A DNA stretch of 7,309 bases, taken from NCBI GenBank assembly GCA_036396275.1, contig DASWLD010000096.1, positions 1 through 7,309 on the forward strand. Direction: 5' to 3'. Numbering within the stretch: the first letter of the stretch is position 1; every line of letters begins with the position of its first letter. Source of the stretch: JACQFZ01 sp036396275. Its GTDB lineage: Bacteria > Pseudomonadota > Gammaproteobacteria > Acidiferrobacterales > Sulfurifustaceae. A program made the position numbers and the translations under genes. Positions 6,354-7,309 of this stretch are shown piece by piece. The notes under the pieces were generated by a model, which did not search any database, had not been told where the DNA came from, and saw only the letters and a list, made by a program, of their open reading frames with translations.

Positions 6354-7286
6354 ATGAAAATCGCCAACAACGTTACCGATCTAATTGGCAATACACCGCT
6401 CGTGCGGATCAATCGTCTCACCCAAGGATGCGTCGCACAGGTCGTGGCGAAGCTCGAATTCCAGAACCCGGCACACAGCGTGAAAGACCGCATTGGCTTG
6501 TCGATGATCGAGGCGGCCGAGAAAGACGGGCGCATCAAGTCCGATACGATCATTCTCGAACCCACCAGCGGCAACACCGGCATCGGGCTCGCCATGGTAT
6601 GCGCCGCGCGCGGCTACCGGTGCGTGTTGGTGATGCCGGACACCATGAGCCGTGAGCGGCGCATGCTGCTGCGCGCGTACGGCGCGGAGCTGGTGCTGAC
6701 ACCCGGCGCCGAGCGCATGCCCGGTGCGATCAAGAAGGCCGAGGAGATGGCGGCCGCCGACTCGCGCTATTTCATTCCACAGCAATTCGAGAATCCCGCG
6801 AATGTCGACGTGCACCGGCGCACCACCGCCGAAGAGATCTGGCGCGACACCGACGGCACCGCGGACATACTCATCTCCGGGGTCGGCACCGGCGGCACGA
6901 TCACGGGCGTCGGCGAGGTTCTTAAACCGCGCAAACCGTCGTTCAAGTGCATCGCGGTCGAGCCGGATGCGTCGCCGGTGCTCTCCGGCGGGCCGCCCGG
7001 CGGGCACCCGATTCAAGGGATCGGCGCGGGATTCGTGCCGAAGATTCTGAACATGGAAGTGGTCGACGAGATCGTGCGCGTGAAGAACGACGATGCTTTC
7101 AGCATCGCGCGGCGCATGGCGCGAGAAGAGGGATTGCTTGTCGGCATTTCTTCCGGCGCGGCGATGTGGGCGGCGCTGGAAGTCGCGAAGCGTACGGAGA
7201 ACAAGGGAAAGCTGGTCGTTGCGATCATCCCCTCGTTCGGCGAGCGCTACCTCAGCACGCCGCTATTCGCGAGTTTGGCGGATTGA
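6354..7286 (+). CDS. cysK: Cysteine synthase A (O-acetylserine sulfhydrylase)
   Basis: This 310-residue, fold type II PLP enzyme makes cysteine and acetate from O-acetyl-L-serine and sulfide in the cytoplasm. The PLP lysine is Lys44 in HSVKDRIG. The substrate loop TSGNTG covers 71-76, the PLP phosphate loop GVGTGGT 176-182, and the Ser266/Ser267 region in GISSGAA contacts the PLP ring nitrogen. IGNTPLV near the N terminus, QQFENPAN (143-150), QGIGAGFVP (221-229) and the SFGERYLST end (294-302) are all of the CysK type, and the length fits CysK (about 310-323) better than CysM (about 300). The ATG at 6354 begins MKIANNVTDLIGNTPL, the normal family start, and has AGGAG five bases upstream. No serine acetyltransferase gene is in view. 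The protein appears complete and intact, with codon use like its neighbours. A CysM-like preference cannot be fully excluded from sequence alone. Confidence 0.94.
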   Translation: MKIANNVTDLIGNTPLVRINRLTQGCVAQVVAKLEFQNPAHSVKDRIGLSMIEAAEKDGRIKSDTIILEPTSGNTGIGLAMVCAARGYRCVLVMPDTMSRERRMLLRAYGAELVLTPGAERMPGAIKKAEEMAAADSRYFIPQQFENPANVDVHRRTTAEEIWRDTDGTADILISGVGTGGTITGVGEVLKPRKPSFKCIAVEPDASPVLSGGPPGGHPIQGIGAGFVPKILNMEVVDEIVRVKNDDAFSIARRMAREEGLLVGISSGAAMWAALEVAKRTENKGKLVVAIIPSFGERYLSTPLFASLAD

Positions 7287-7309
7287 ACCCGCGGTCGTTC
7301 GGCGCTAAT

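Overview
The window is GC-rich proteobacterial chromosome, most likely from a gammaproteobacterium. Supporting this are a YqiA-type esterase, an Hsp15 (HslR) with the enterobacterial-style C-terminal tail, a DUF3617 periplasmic protein and an A-type cysteine synthase. Every gene is on the + strand, and the third codon positions are strongly G/C. No transposase, integrase, tRNA, rRNA or CRISPR array is visible. The protein-coding part is ordinary housekeeping and envelope chromosome.

Layout. Bases 1-4320 hold the C-terminal half of a very large cyclic beta-1,2-glucan synthase (NdvB/ChvB/Cgs type), cut by the left edge. It contains the end of the glucoamylase-like domain, two related beta-sandwich domains and an intact GH94 phosphorylase barrel. 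Bases 4405-4983 encode a YqiA-like alpha/beta-hydrolase. Bases 5097-5519 encode a secreted, methionine-rich DUF3617 protein, with a TAGAAT -10-like box upstream. Bases 5548-5952 encode HslR, starting at GTG only 28 bases after the previous stop. Bases 6354-7286 encode CysK, with a strong AGGAG ribosome binding site. The last 23 bases hold nothing recognisable. The genes are not an obvious pathway: envelope glucan, esterase, periplasmic protein, ribosome rescue factor and cysteine synthesis sit side by side.

The most interesting part is the 401-base gap between hslR and cysK. Next to hslR it carries what looks like an unannotated small RNA on the minus strand, about 105 nt (about 6057 down to 5953). 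It has three consecutive hairpins, the last followed by TTTTTTCTTTT, which makes a textbook intrinsic terminator reading leftwards. All three stems contain pairs that are G-U on the minus strand but A-C mismatches on the plus strand, so the structure points to one strand. The first hairpin's loop is UCCUCCCU, an anti-Shine-Dalgarno sequence, and the terminator loop is CCCCU. This suggests a trans-acting regulator with C-rich loops. The rest of the gap holds short palindromes and the cysK leader, including a perfect DnaA-box sequence that runs into the cysK Shine-Dalgarno.
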